A stretch of DNA of 64,000 nucleotides from Stictocephala bisonia (Eukaryota > Arthropoda > Insecta > Hemiptera > Membracidae): NCBI GenBank assembly GCA_035578905.1, contig JAQJVL010000001.1, positions 754,001-818,000 of the forward strand, read 5' to 3'. Made by a program: the position numbers and the translations under genes. Numbering within the stretch: the stretch's first letter is position 1; every line of letters starts with the position of its first letter. Under the pieces are notes generated by a model. That model ran no database searches. It had not been told where the DNA came from and was given only the letters and a program-made list of their open reading frames with translations. This document shows, piece by piece, positions 46,340 to 55,919 of the stretch.

Positions 46340-48060
46340 GTACTTCAACTTACCACACAAAATTGAGTTACATTAACAGCCTCATACACTCCTCAGCCAG
46401 TCTCACTCACCCATACGGTGTCCCACTTCATTGTGAATGAGAGAGTTTAATACATATTGTGTTTATTTTGGTGGGAAGAGATTGGTGAAGTCATATTTTT
46501 TGTAATAGTTCAAGTTTAACGTACCTCATTTTTTGATGTTGGACTGATCATCCAACTACACTATTTTCCATCCGTAAAGGCTAGCCCTCCACCAGATACC
46601 ACCATTGAACTAGAGTACAAAGTATTTGCCTATGTTAGAGTGCAAATTAAATCTAGTAATATGACACATGCTAAAACTGAGGAATACAAAAAAAATGAAA
46701 AACAAACCAGAAGTGTTCCGAAATGGGTACAAAACATATACATTAATAGTTATGTATATTTAAGATTGCTGGTAGCAAATAAAGAAAGATTTTTATCAAA
46801 TACTAAATATCATGTACATGAAATCTTGCCATCTTTGAGTTTCAATCTTGAGATATTTGAGATACAAAAGTATCATACAGTATATTTTCAAATTTAAAAA
46901 TATTCAATAAAATATGTAAATGGTTATTATATGACAACTTGGTGTTAACATGTCGCAGTACTTCTTCAAATTCCCTCACATTATTTTTGTTTATTGTATT
47001 CTTACAGTGTATAATTTAGCTGCAGAAGTATGTTTATCAATAGAAAATCGTGAGCAAAAATCATTGTAAAATAATTAATTCTAATCAAGTGTTAAAAATA
47101 TCAAATAATTTGTAAAGTGTTGTATATAAGTTAAAAAAAATGTTTAAATACCAAATTGCTTCACATTATTATATTTAAGATTGCACTACAAATATTTTAT
47201 TTCCCTGTATTGTTTGATAAAAAAATATTTTACGAGTATGTCGAAATTATCTATAATGACTTTAATGAATGTCTTCATGTATGTGCTAAAATATAAAGAT
47301 TTTTACGAAAATATAATTGAAATTAGGATATTGTTTTACTAAATTTGTTTTGGATAAATGTTAAACAAAATAATACTTTAAATGAGTACAATTAGTGTAC
47401 AATTTAAATAAATTACACAATATATATTATAGTGTAATTTATATTTAAAAAATATTGTTTCTACCAGACTATAAAATATAACGTAGATATATTCCATTCG
47501 TCAAGTGTAAGAATTTTAAGGTGGGAATCGAAATATAATAATTTTATGTTTAAAACAATACCAAAATATTTCAAATGTAGTAAAAAACAGTGTGAAAGGG
47601 AAATTGCAGGACGAAAATTTATGAATGATTTTACATTAAAGCCAATATAAATTTTCAGTTGAACAATTAAGCTTAGTTAAAATTTTTATTTTATGTGATA
47701 GATAGCTCTGTAATTAATTACCAATACAACTTAAAGGTTGTGAATAAAAAACTAAATAAGTTGATAGTTATGCTATAAATAATTACTCATAGTTCTCTTT
47801 ATACTGATAATTACTAATGGAAGCAAAACTACCATTATGTGCCCAACTGGAGTTGTATATTCAATTTTTTTTTCAGGCCGTAAGATCATTCAAAGTACGC
47901 TATTTCGCTATAACAAATTTTCACCAAGTTTTTGTTTCCAAAAAGTTCTCAAGGAAGCAATAATTAGAGTTGTTTTGTAAGTAACTCGGTCCGATTTTGA
48001 CTGTATATGTTCGTGTGAAGAATTTATGCAGCAAATATTGGATCAGAGAGGGCTTGTAAA
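46340..48060. other. AT-rich DNA without recognisable genes
   Basis: Unique sequence. One small hairpin, AATTACAC...GTGTAATT, lies at about 47412-47443. The 85-codon frame at 46640-46897 is AT-rich with no family signature. Confidence 0.5.
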
Positions 48061-48070
48061 TACAATATAA

Positions 48071-48095
48071 CCTAACCTAACCTAACCTAACCTAA
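48071..48095 (-). repeat. short interstitial telomere-type repeat, (CCTAA)5
   Basis: Five exact pentamers, 75 bases from the foldback A relic at 48171. Confidence 0.9.
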
Positions 48096-48170
48096 TGTAA
48101 AAATTGTTGATGGAAAATCTAAAACATTCCAATATCTTTATCGTAGTTATATGTATTGTTTGCTTTAAAA

Positions 48171-48260
48171 ACAGTACAAGATAACATTATTTGTAATGTG
48201 TAGCGTTCTCTTGTACTGTCTATGTACCAACACGTATTATACTAATTAAAATAGCTATTT
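48171..48260 (+). mobile_element. foldback element A, relic copy 3 with short arms
   Basis: ACAGTACAAGATAAC (48171-48185) pairs with GTTCTCTTGTACTGT (48205-48219) around a 19-base loop. The following CTATGTACCAACACGTATTA, then TACTAATTAAAATAG, is the conserved tail of copies 1 and 2 (in the opposite orientation to them). So the tail and the outermost arm tips are kept and the long palindrome interior, with the ribozyme core, is missing. It may be a deletion product or a minimal form of the element. Confidence 0.65.
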
Positions 48261-48735
48261 GTTTAATGTACCTTCAAGATTTAGTTCTACATTTGGACGT
48301 TCTATTACATTTAGTTCTTCATTGGACGTTCTTCAGACTTAAATACAACCACAGCCACAATTGGGAATACCTAGACTTATTAGATATTCAAGACTTTATA
48401 AAAAAACTATACAGTACATAAAAAGCCTAATTTTTCGTTAGCTACTAAAATGTATGGTTATTGACATTTAAAGTTTTAAGGCCTTCTTTTGCACGAAATA
48501 ATCATTAAAGAACATGACAAAGTCGTAACAGTATCATTTCGTAAAAAGTCAAACAGAATACATTTGAAAATATTATAATGCCAGATTTCATGCATTGTTA
48601 TGTTTCTATATAAAATATGAGAAATGTCAAACTACAATATAGCAATATAATACACTCATAATTAGTTTTAAGTAGATTGACTCAACTTATAATGGGTAAG
48701 GAAAAATAGTGATGCTGTAATCAGCTCCACGCTAA

Positions 48736-48925
48736 CTCATATCATATTTTCGTGTTTCATGTTTACATTCCGTCGTGTTTCATGGAATCACAATTTAGGG
48801 TGTTGTAGATGTAAGAGGAAAACGTGATGCACTACACAATTCATATCATATTTTAAATCCTTTCGTGTTTCATGGAATTACATTTAGGGTAATATTGTAA
48901 GGGGGAAACGTAATGCTCTACTCAT
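48736..48925 (+). repeat. ~100-bp tandem duplication
   Basis: TCATATCATATTTT, CGTGTTTCATGGAAT, CATTTAGGGT or CAATTTAGGGT, GTAAGAGG/GTAAGGGG, AAACGTGATGC/AAACGTAATGC occur twice in the same order (about 48737-48836 and 48841-48925). Directly upstream of the R1-like LINE fragment. Confidence 0.75.
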
Positions 48926-48964
48926 ACAGAAAACAATGTTGCCAACAACTCTTCAAGCTAAGCA

Positions 48965-49314
48965 ATGGGAATGGATCAGGAGTACTGGCGGTCACTGGGC
49001 TTTCGTCTCATAGCTGACCTTTGCTTCTTGATAGATCGTGGTCATGGGAAGATTAAATTTTACCTATGTTGGTTCTTAACGGGTGATGGCTACTTTAGAA
49101 AGCATCTTTACAAGATGGGGAAAGTCAGGTCTCGTCGATGTGCTTACTGCTGGGAAGATGATGATGTTTATCATACTTTCTTTGGGTGTATGCGTTTCAG
49201 AGAGTAAAAAATCGGCTTGCCTCCATTAATGGAGCTTTTTCACAAGATACCATTATTGAGGCAGTGCTACGAAGCGAGAACAAGTGGTATTTGGCACCTA
49301 CCCGAAAAACGTGA
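48965..49314 (+). pseudogene. R1-like LINE: C-terminal end of the reverse-transcriptase ORF, 5'-truncated and frameshifted
   Basis: The first frame (48965-49207) contains RLIADLCFLIDRGHGKIKFY, then FLTGDGYFRKHLYKMG, then CAYCWEDDDVYHTFFGC. That is the C-terminal region after the polymerase domain in R1-clade retrotransposons: an LTGHGCF-like motif and a CxxC...HxxxxC zinc knuckle. The reading continues two bases out of frame from 49213 to the stop at 49312-49314 with RLASINGAFSQDTIIEAVLR and SENKWYLAPTRKT. So at least one frameshift near 49208 breaks it. The reverse-transcriptase and endonuclease domains are absent. GC content is above that of its neighbours. R1 elements usually target 28S rDNA; this fragment lies outside rDNA. 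Confidence 0.8.
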
Positions 49315-49490
49315 AGAGGGATGCCTGACTGACCCAGAATAAAGAAGCTTAGCCCCAAAAGGAAGTCAAGACACCTGGCCAGGCATGAAGTCATCCGAGA
49401 AGGGTCCCTGCCTCGATCCCCACGGCCCATATGGGTTTAGTGGAGAGTCCCATTCCCTGTGCATAAATGCATTCTCCTAACGTAAAAAAG
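49315..49490 (+). mobile_element. R1-like LINE 3' untranslated region
   Basis: GC-richer sequence follows the stop codon (for example GTCCCTGCCTCGATCCCCAC, then GGAGAGTCCCATTCCCTGTG) and fades into A-rich sequence after 49485. No poly-A tail is preserved. The 77-codon minus frame here is a shadow. Confidence 0.5.
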
Positions 49491-49494
49491 TAAG

Positions 49495-50620
49495 AAAACT
49501 CAAAAAAAATCTCAACGATTGTCAATTTAAAACAACAGATCTCAATTTATTTCGATTTTAATTTCCGACATCTAGTTAAATTAAAATGACATCTAGTTTA
49601 AATTTTAAAAGTCATTTTAAGTGACCTAATCTATTCTAAAAGGCAAATACCCCTAACTCACTCAATCATTGCTATAACTAAAAAAGTACTGAGCCTAGAA
49701 GGCTGACATTTTATAGAGTTTTGGTTATTTTACGAAATAGATAACGAAAAATAGAATTGGTTAATTTACGACCTGTAAGATTAGACTGACAGATTTTTCT
49801 AGACGATGAAACTTTGTTGTCTAGGAGGACATACTCTATTCAATGGGAAAATATACAATTTAGTCTGAACACATGTACAGCCAGGACATAGGACATGGCT
49901 AGAAATACGATATTTCACTGATTCAGAGTCAAAATTACCGTACTTTGTGCCCTCTAAAAGTAGGCGTACAGATTTTTCTAGAATATAACACTTTGTTATC
50001 TAGGAGAACAAACTGTTTTTAATGCGTAGCCAGATCATAGGGCATGGCTAAACATGGCCAGAAACACGATATTTTATTGATTCAGAGTTAAATTTAGTAC
50101 TTTGTGCCCCCTAAAAGTAGACTTACAGATTTCTTTAGACTTTGAAACTCTTTTATCTAAGATAAAACACCGATTTCAATCGGACAATTTTAAATTTAAT
50201 TCTAACACATGTATAGCCAGTTCATCGGACCTTTAAACATGGCGAGAACCCCGACATTTCACTGATTTAGTTAACTACCGTACTTTACAGACTCTAAAAC
50301 TAGACTTTCAGATTTTTTTTAGACAATACAAGTTTGTAAACTAGAAGAAAAGTCTGATTGAAATAGCAAGATTACAATATTAATTTGAATACAGCCATAA
50401 TTGCCCTACTTTGCTCCCTCTTAAGGTAGGCTTACATTGTTTTACTGTGAAACAAAACTGTTGTGCTGGATGTTCATTTCGTTCAATATTTTATGTTGCC
50501 TCCTACGTAGGTACATTAAAAGAGATATATTTTTAGTTACGGGTATCAATTGATACATTTTATAAATTTTATTTTTTCCTGATCAAATCCAGACATCGTG
50601 ACACATGTATGTGTATTGTG
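49495..50620. repeat. loose ~170-220-bp tandem repetition (TTTTCTAGA / GGACATGGC family)
   Basis: The order GACTTACAGATTTTTCTAGA, AACTTTGTT[AG]TCTAGGAG, TAGCCAG, CATAGGGCATGGCTA, ACACGATATTTCACTGATTC, GTACTTTGTGCCCCCTAAAAG appears about four times at 49785-49965, 49965-50115, 50120-50290 and, in part, 50290-50440. The copies have diverged considerably. No coding potential. Confidence 0.65.
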
Positions 50621-50654
50621 TACTTTGGCCAACAATGGAAACATTAGTTAATAG

Positions 50655-50681
50655 ATAAATAAATAAATAAATAAATAAATT
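50655..50681. repeat. (AAAT)n microsatellite at the 3' end of a LINE
   Basis: Seven AAAT units; on the minus strand it follows AATAAAG, giving a poly-A-signal and ATTT-repeat tail for the LINE fragment at 50835-51297. Confidence 0.85.
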
Positions 50682-50834
50682 CTTTATTGCATGAATACAA
50701 TTAACAATTGTGTTGCAAAAGTCAAATTTGTTTTAGCCTAAAACACTCACATACAATCGGACACATTCATACATACATCTTGCACATGCATCATACATTC
50801 ACACACTTGACACCAGAATTGCATGATAGGGTGT

Positions 50835-51297
50835 TTACTGATTGTCCCAGCGGCTTTGAAAGAATTCTTCAACTGAATAAAAAGCACTTTCCACCAAAAG
50901 GTATTTCAAACGTCTTTTGAACAAATTCAGGCTTTGATTTTTAATTTGTTCAGGGAGCAAATTGATTATGTTTACACCCACTTGTGATGGCAGACGCTTG
51001 AAAGCTGCGCTTCTATGCCTCTGCGTTCTGTAATTATTCCTCCCTCTAGTTTCATAAGAGTGAACATCCCTGCCGCGCGTCAAAGTGCACTTTGACTTGC
51101 AGTACAGGGCGACCTCCAATATATAGAGGCAGGGTAGGGTCAATAATCTAAGCTCCCTAAATGCTTCTCGACACGACTCTCTGAAGTTTAATTTTAAAAT
51201 AGTTCTGACAGCTCTTTTTTGAAGTCTAAATACCCTTTCCAGCTTGTATTTAGAACAACTACCCCAAAGTCTTATACCATAGATTAATAAGCTTTCT
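50835..51297 (-). pseudogene. CR1/Jockey-type LINE: C-terminal part of the reverse-transcriptase ORF, 5'-truncated
   Basis: The minus-strand frame is open from about 51297 to the stop at 50835: GIRLWGSCSKYKLERVFRLQ, KRAVRTILKLNFRESCREAF, RELRLLTLPCLYILEVALY, then TRGRNNYRTQRHRSAAFKRL, VGVNIINLLPEQIKN, FKRRLKYLLVESAFYSVEEF. These are the motifs downstream of the polymerase domain in CR1/Jockey-group LINEs (YGIxLWG, LQKRAxR, FRELxxLTxPxLYI, LPxxIK). Truncation at about 51300 removes the catalytic YADD. A tail follows at 50640-50700. This is a typical 5'-truncated retroposed copy, relatively young as the frame is unbroken. Confidence 0.85.
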
Positions 51298-51441
51298 TAC
51301 TTTCAAATGAAATAATCGAGCTATGATGTCATGTCTATACTGAGGCTTTTGGCCATCTCTTAGTGCAGCTCCAATTTCGGTCCATTTCGGGTTACACGTA
51401 ACCGTTATAAACAAATATTTTATTTGCTTTTAACGTTCCAA

Positions 51442-51992
51442 TCTATATAAATAAAAGTCATTTACTCTTAGAACTTAGGCTTAAGCGGCATGGGTTGCCG
51501 CATCACAGTATGGGCGAAACGTCTGGTTATATTGTATATAGTACCTTGACGTGGTTGTCACATGAAAATGTAGATTCTAAAAGCCATTTACCACTCATCA
51601 CGATTGCTCCAAAACTATACGTCCAATTGACTTGAAATTGTATACATAGGTTTATCTTGGCCCTTAGAGGCTCACTAAGAAAGGATTTTCCTCTCCGACC
51701 TCAGGACTCTAACTCACTGGCCTCCGAAATTCTCATGGTATCCTTATGGAGCTATATTACTTGATTTATTTATTTGATTAACAGCTGTTAAATAGAAACA
51801 AACTGGATAAAATTGTGGTAGGCTAAACTTGTAAAACTAAAAGTAATTGAGTACAGTAGTAAATTATACATAACATCAGTTGTTCTAAATTGGATATAAA
51901 TTGGATACAGTGTAAACTGAAAACTTGCAACACATTTCGATTATATGACCAAACTAAATATTATGACCGGCAAAGTGGGTGGGTACAGCTAG
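51442..51992 (+). mobile_element. non-autonomous Helitron, 551 bp
   Basis: The 5' end TCTATATAAATAAAAG is preceded by A; the 3' end GGGTGGGTACAGCTAG is followed by T, as expected for Helitron insertion between A and T with a CTAG terminus. A degenerate hairpin ACCGGCAAAGTGGGT lies just before the terminus. The internal phrase AAAACTATACGTCCAATTGA, then CTTGAAATTGTATACATAG, is like that in other arthropod Helitrons. No Rep/helicase coding sequence. Captured host sequence is not apparent. Confidence 0.75.
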
Positions 51993-51999
51993 TAATGGA

Positions 52000-52955
52000 T
52001 AATACTGTTAAGAATTATATAAAGTAAACTATTATTTTTACAATAAAAAGCTAATTTCTACCATCATGAATAATGTAACATTGCTATTAAATATTATGCT
52101 ATTGTAAAATGTACGTTATAAAATACATATGTTAGGTAGCTGCTGGAATTTATATAGGTAGAACATATGGTTTGTTGGACCAATTGTGTGTGCGAAGTTG
52201 GTAAATGAAAAGAAAAGGACGAGAGAGGTCTGAACAATGTCCATTCGCTCTTTTCTTCCTGCAGGGCCTTTGAACTAAAATGATACCATAGTTTTTTTTT
52301 CTAATGATTTTTCTTTTTATTTATACTGGTTGTGTAGTTAGTCGTTACTGATGATTGTAACCGTAATATTTGAAACCCCCTAGTGTGGATAACAAATATT
52401 CTTTAATAAGATAAGGAAAAACAAATTTTCTACTGACCTTATCTGAAATATGTGACATTTAAAGTCAGAACAGAATTACAATTTTGTTATGTTAAAATGT
52501 GAATTTTTTTTCTAAACAAGTAGCTCTTTATAATTGGAAACACTGATGAAAAAAAACAATAAAATTTATGATTTATTATGTGGCTCCGGAAATTGAAATT
52601 ATTTTATGACTAAGATGTTGATTAAAATCGTACGAGTATTTCATTTTAAATTAATGCATTTCGCAATTTTTTTTATTTGTGTAGTTTTTGTTTATTATGA
52701 TTTCTTACTATCATGAAGACCAAGTTGTGAAACAAGGTCTCTATACACTAAAATTGAAGTTGACGTTGTTGATGCATTAAATATGGTGAAAATGGTTTTT
52801 AAGTTATAATTACTACGCCATGTAGTCTAAATTGAGTTAGGAAGATTTTAGATGATTTCAAATGGCTTATACGTATTTTTACTTCGTATTTTAAGATTCC
52901 TGGGATTCTGTTTATAAATAACATTAGTTAACAAAGTAATTTCTTTCTAAAGCTG
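52000..52955. other. AT-rich DNA without recognisable genes
   Basis: Nothing recognised. Confidence 0.5.
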
Positions 52956-52960
52956 GCTGT

Positions 52961-53025
52961 TTAAGGTTAGGTCGTAGAGAGGACTGTCCAGTCCTAACCT
53001 TGTCTTAAAATATAAAGACGTATTT
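52961..53025 (+). mobile_element. SINE/LINE 3'-tail fragment (hairpin tail family)
   Basis: TTAAGGTTAGGTCGTAGAGA, GGACTGTCCAGTCC (a perfect hairpin), TAACCTTGTCTTAAAATATA, AAGACG. The best-preserved hairpin of the five tail copies in the window. No tRNA-like head. Confidence 0.65.
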
Positions 53026-53029
53026 CATT

Positions 53030-55010
53030 CCCCAAACAACTAAATCCCCACTGGAAAGTAAATATACGAACTTACCGTCAATGGGCTAAAATATTTCAAC
53101 TGTTTGGTTCGTGTTTATTATTGTAGTGAATTATAATGAACGTTTTATGGAAAGTTAAGAGCAATGCTTGTGGACCATTAATTGATATTATCAGTCTTTT
53201 TAATTTAAAACAATCAATAATTAAATTTAAAGTTTTACGTATTTAACTTTAAAAAAATTATTTATCTATTAGGTTTTTATAACGAAAAACTTATTATCCT
53301 CTAGAAGGCTTGTTCACTTTAGATATGACACTTCAAGTGGTGGGAGAGATCGTTTTTATGTTCCGAATTCTTTAAATATAAATCCACGTTTTTGGTATTT
53401 TTCGTGAAGCAAAACGGCGAACATAATAAATTGCTTACCTAAAAAAGTAAATAATCCTATTTCAGTTTCATTTCCATACAGGCTATTATTCAAAATGGTT
53501 TAGTTTGTTTAAAAAAATCTAAGGCCTATTAAAAAAAAAAAAAAAATGGAAATATTATGTTATGCTTCATGAAGCACGTGAAAACTTCAAAATGTAACAA
53601 ATTTGTAACAATAATTACTAGCAAGCGAGAGTAAGCAACTACAGCCTGGTGAGATTGTTACACTGGAACTTATAGTCCTGCATGAATACCCACTCGAACA
53701 ATAAATCACCTAAAGTTACCAATAGCAGTGTCCCGTCATAAAATGATTTATTAACCTTACAACTGTCAGTCATCGGTATTATCGAGGACTGCCATTCATC
53801 GCCATGTCATAGTCAATAATATTGGGGATGTGCCGAGCTCTTATTCACTGGCAGGTAGTGAAATGAAATATTTAAAATATATTTAGGTATAACAAGTTTA
53901 GGAATTAGTGTGATTGTTCATTACCATAGACAATAGTGATGAACAATTATTATGTGTACTAATTACAAATTTTAGTAATTAAAAAGTTAGTTAAAAATAT
54001 ATTTTCAAAAATTAATTTACTTTGAATAAAATAAATTAAAAAAAAAAAAACGTTTTATGACCTAAGACATATGGTAGCTTTGTTAAAAATTCTACCAGAA
54101 AAATAGTTTTTGTTAAAAAAATTAAAATAAAAGAGTGTATTATAAAAATTGGAATGTATTTAAATATAATAAAAAAAATATTTTGATTCAATTTAAAATG
54201 GGACCAGTTACGTTATTATTGTGTATTTAGTATTTTTATTAATTATTTATTTAAAAATAATAATTATTGACAATTTTTTGAATAATATTATGAATATTTT
54301 TATGTAGCATATTACAAAGTTGTCTTATGTGATATTTATTCTGTTATGTAGTTAAACGTTGTCAATAATTATTGATCTTAAGGGGTTTTTTTTTTTTAAT
54401 TTTTTGATTTGCTATTTTCAGTTGTAGCTTGGATGATCGAATTGATAGATTACATTATTTAATAAGAAATACTTATTCAATAATAATAGTTTTCTTGTAT
54501 GTTCCATTACTACAAATCTTAAAATGATATAATTAATTAATTGAAACTGCTATAATATTGTCCAGAAACTAAGGTTTCACCATAATATGAATACTGACAT
54601 TAAAGTTTTTGGTAAACAGTAAACAATGTTGATCTTGTATTATTTAAATATCATTTATGATTTGAGTCATTATAGTAAATAATTCTAGATTAAATCCCAC
54701 GGACTCCTATAAATATTTCATAAAAATTGTCTTCAGTTAACCGTTTCAGTTTCTGTCATCTTCGTGTTTTTACGTGTATAATTTCAACCAGTTAAAATCA
54801 ATAAACTTTCAACAAATAATATATTTGTAGGCATGATAGATCTAACAAATGTTTGGTTTGCTGAACGGATAGGCCAATCTTAATCCTCTATTTGTTCCTA
54901 AAACGTAATTATTTATTTGTTGCTTGAAAACAAATAAAATAGTCAATATGTCTTTATTAATAAAAATTTAGCTTTAGTTATCATGATTGTTTTCTCTAGT
55001 CCAGGAACTC
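53030..55010. other. AT-rich DNA without recognisable genes
   Basis: Nothing recognised, apart from A-rich low-complexity stretches. A GC-richer patch at 53640-53860 has no identity I can support. Confidence 0.5.
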
Positions 55011-55013
55011 ATG

Positions 55014-55910
55014 TCAGATGAAGAAAGGTCTTTGAGAAAGCAAGTTTCTGAGAGCTTTTTTAAGATGTTGCTGTGGATTTATCTTCAGGAAGTCCGGGTG
55101 ATAGTTTGTAGTACAGTACAATGTTCCCTTATATGACGGCTTCTTCTCGTAAATACTGAGGTGATGTGCTGCCAGTGAAAAATTGTGTCCAATTCTTGAA
55201 ATTAATGAGTGGATGTCGACATATCTGGTCTGGTCTGTTTTTACTGAGTGAAAACTGTTTCAAGAGTTACTGTTTCAAGGATATACAGTGCTATCACTGT
55301 TATTATACTGAGCTCTCTAAAAGCTTCTCTGCAGCTGTCTCTTGGTCCCAGTTCCGTAATTGCTCTGATTGCTCTTTTGAATCATCAGAACTATTTGCAG
55401 ATTCGTCAATGTTGTTCCTCCCCAAAAAAATTAGTCCATGTCTGAGGTGTGACTCATATATAGAGAAACACTTTTTTGGATATTTGTATATGGCTGATTT
55501 GTTTAATTCTTCGAACTACTTTATACACAGGAGCTCAGAATTTTTCACATTTTGACTATATGAGGTTTCCAGGATAAGCTGTTATCGAGAATAACACCTA
55601 AATATTTTGTTGAGCTAGATTTGAATAGTTTTGGGAGGCCTTGTAGATGGTTTTGGTATAGTTGTGAACATTATTTTTTTACTATCATTTAATACTAGAT
55701 AATTTCTATTGCAATACTGTTTTAAAACTATGAAATGCGGCCGAGTTGGAATTCAGATGATCTTTGTTCATGTTGGTGACTGTAGGATCAGTATCGTCAG
55801 CATTCATCTCAACCTCACAGATGTCTTCTAGATATTGTGGACGGTAGTTTGTTAAAGGATGTAAAGCATAGGGCCCAATATGGATCCTTGAGGTACACAT
55901 CTAGTCACAG
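55014..55910 (-). pseudogene. CR1/Jockey-type LINE reverse transcriptase relic, with several frameshifts
   Basis: Read on the minus strand in pieces: VTRCVPQGSILGPMLYIL (about 55905-55850), then NADDTD at about 55790-55804, which is the catalytic YADD box with Tyr changed to Asn, then LGVILDNSLSWKPHIVK (55555-55602), then FKRAIRAITELGPRDSCREA, FRELSIITVIALYILETV (about 55385-55280), and at the end LKKALRNLLSQRPFFI with its stop at 55014. The order and spacing are those of the reverse-transcriptase palm, thumb and C-terminal part of CR1/Jockey LINEs, related to the copy at 50835-51297. Frame changes and stops show that it is dead. The 129-codon plus frame (55166-55555) is its antisense shadow. 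Confidence 0.85.
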
Positions 55911-55919
55911 GTAGTTTTG

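Noticed and set aside
55166..55555. 129-codon plus-strand frame
   Set aside because: It is antisense to a clear LINE reverse-transcriptase relic on the minus strand.
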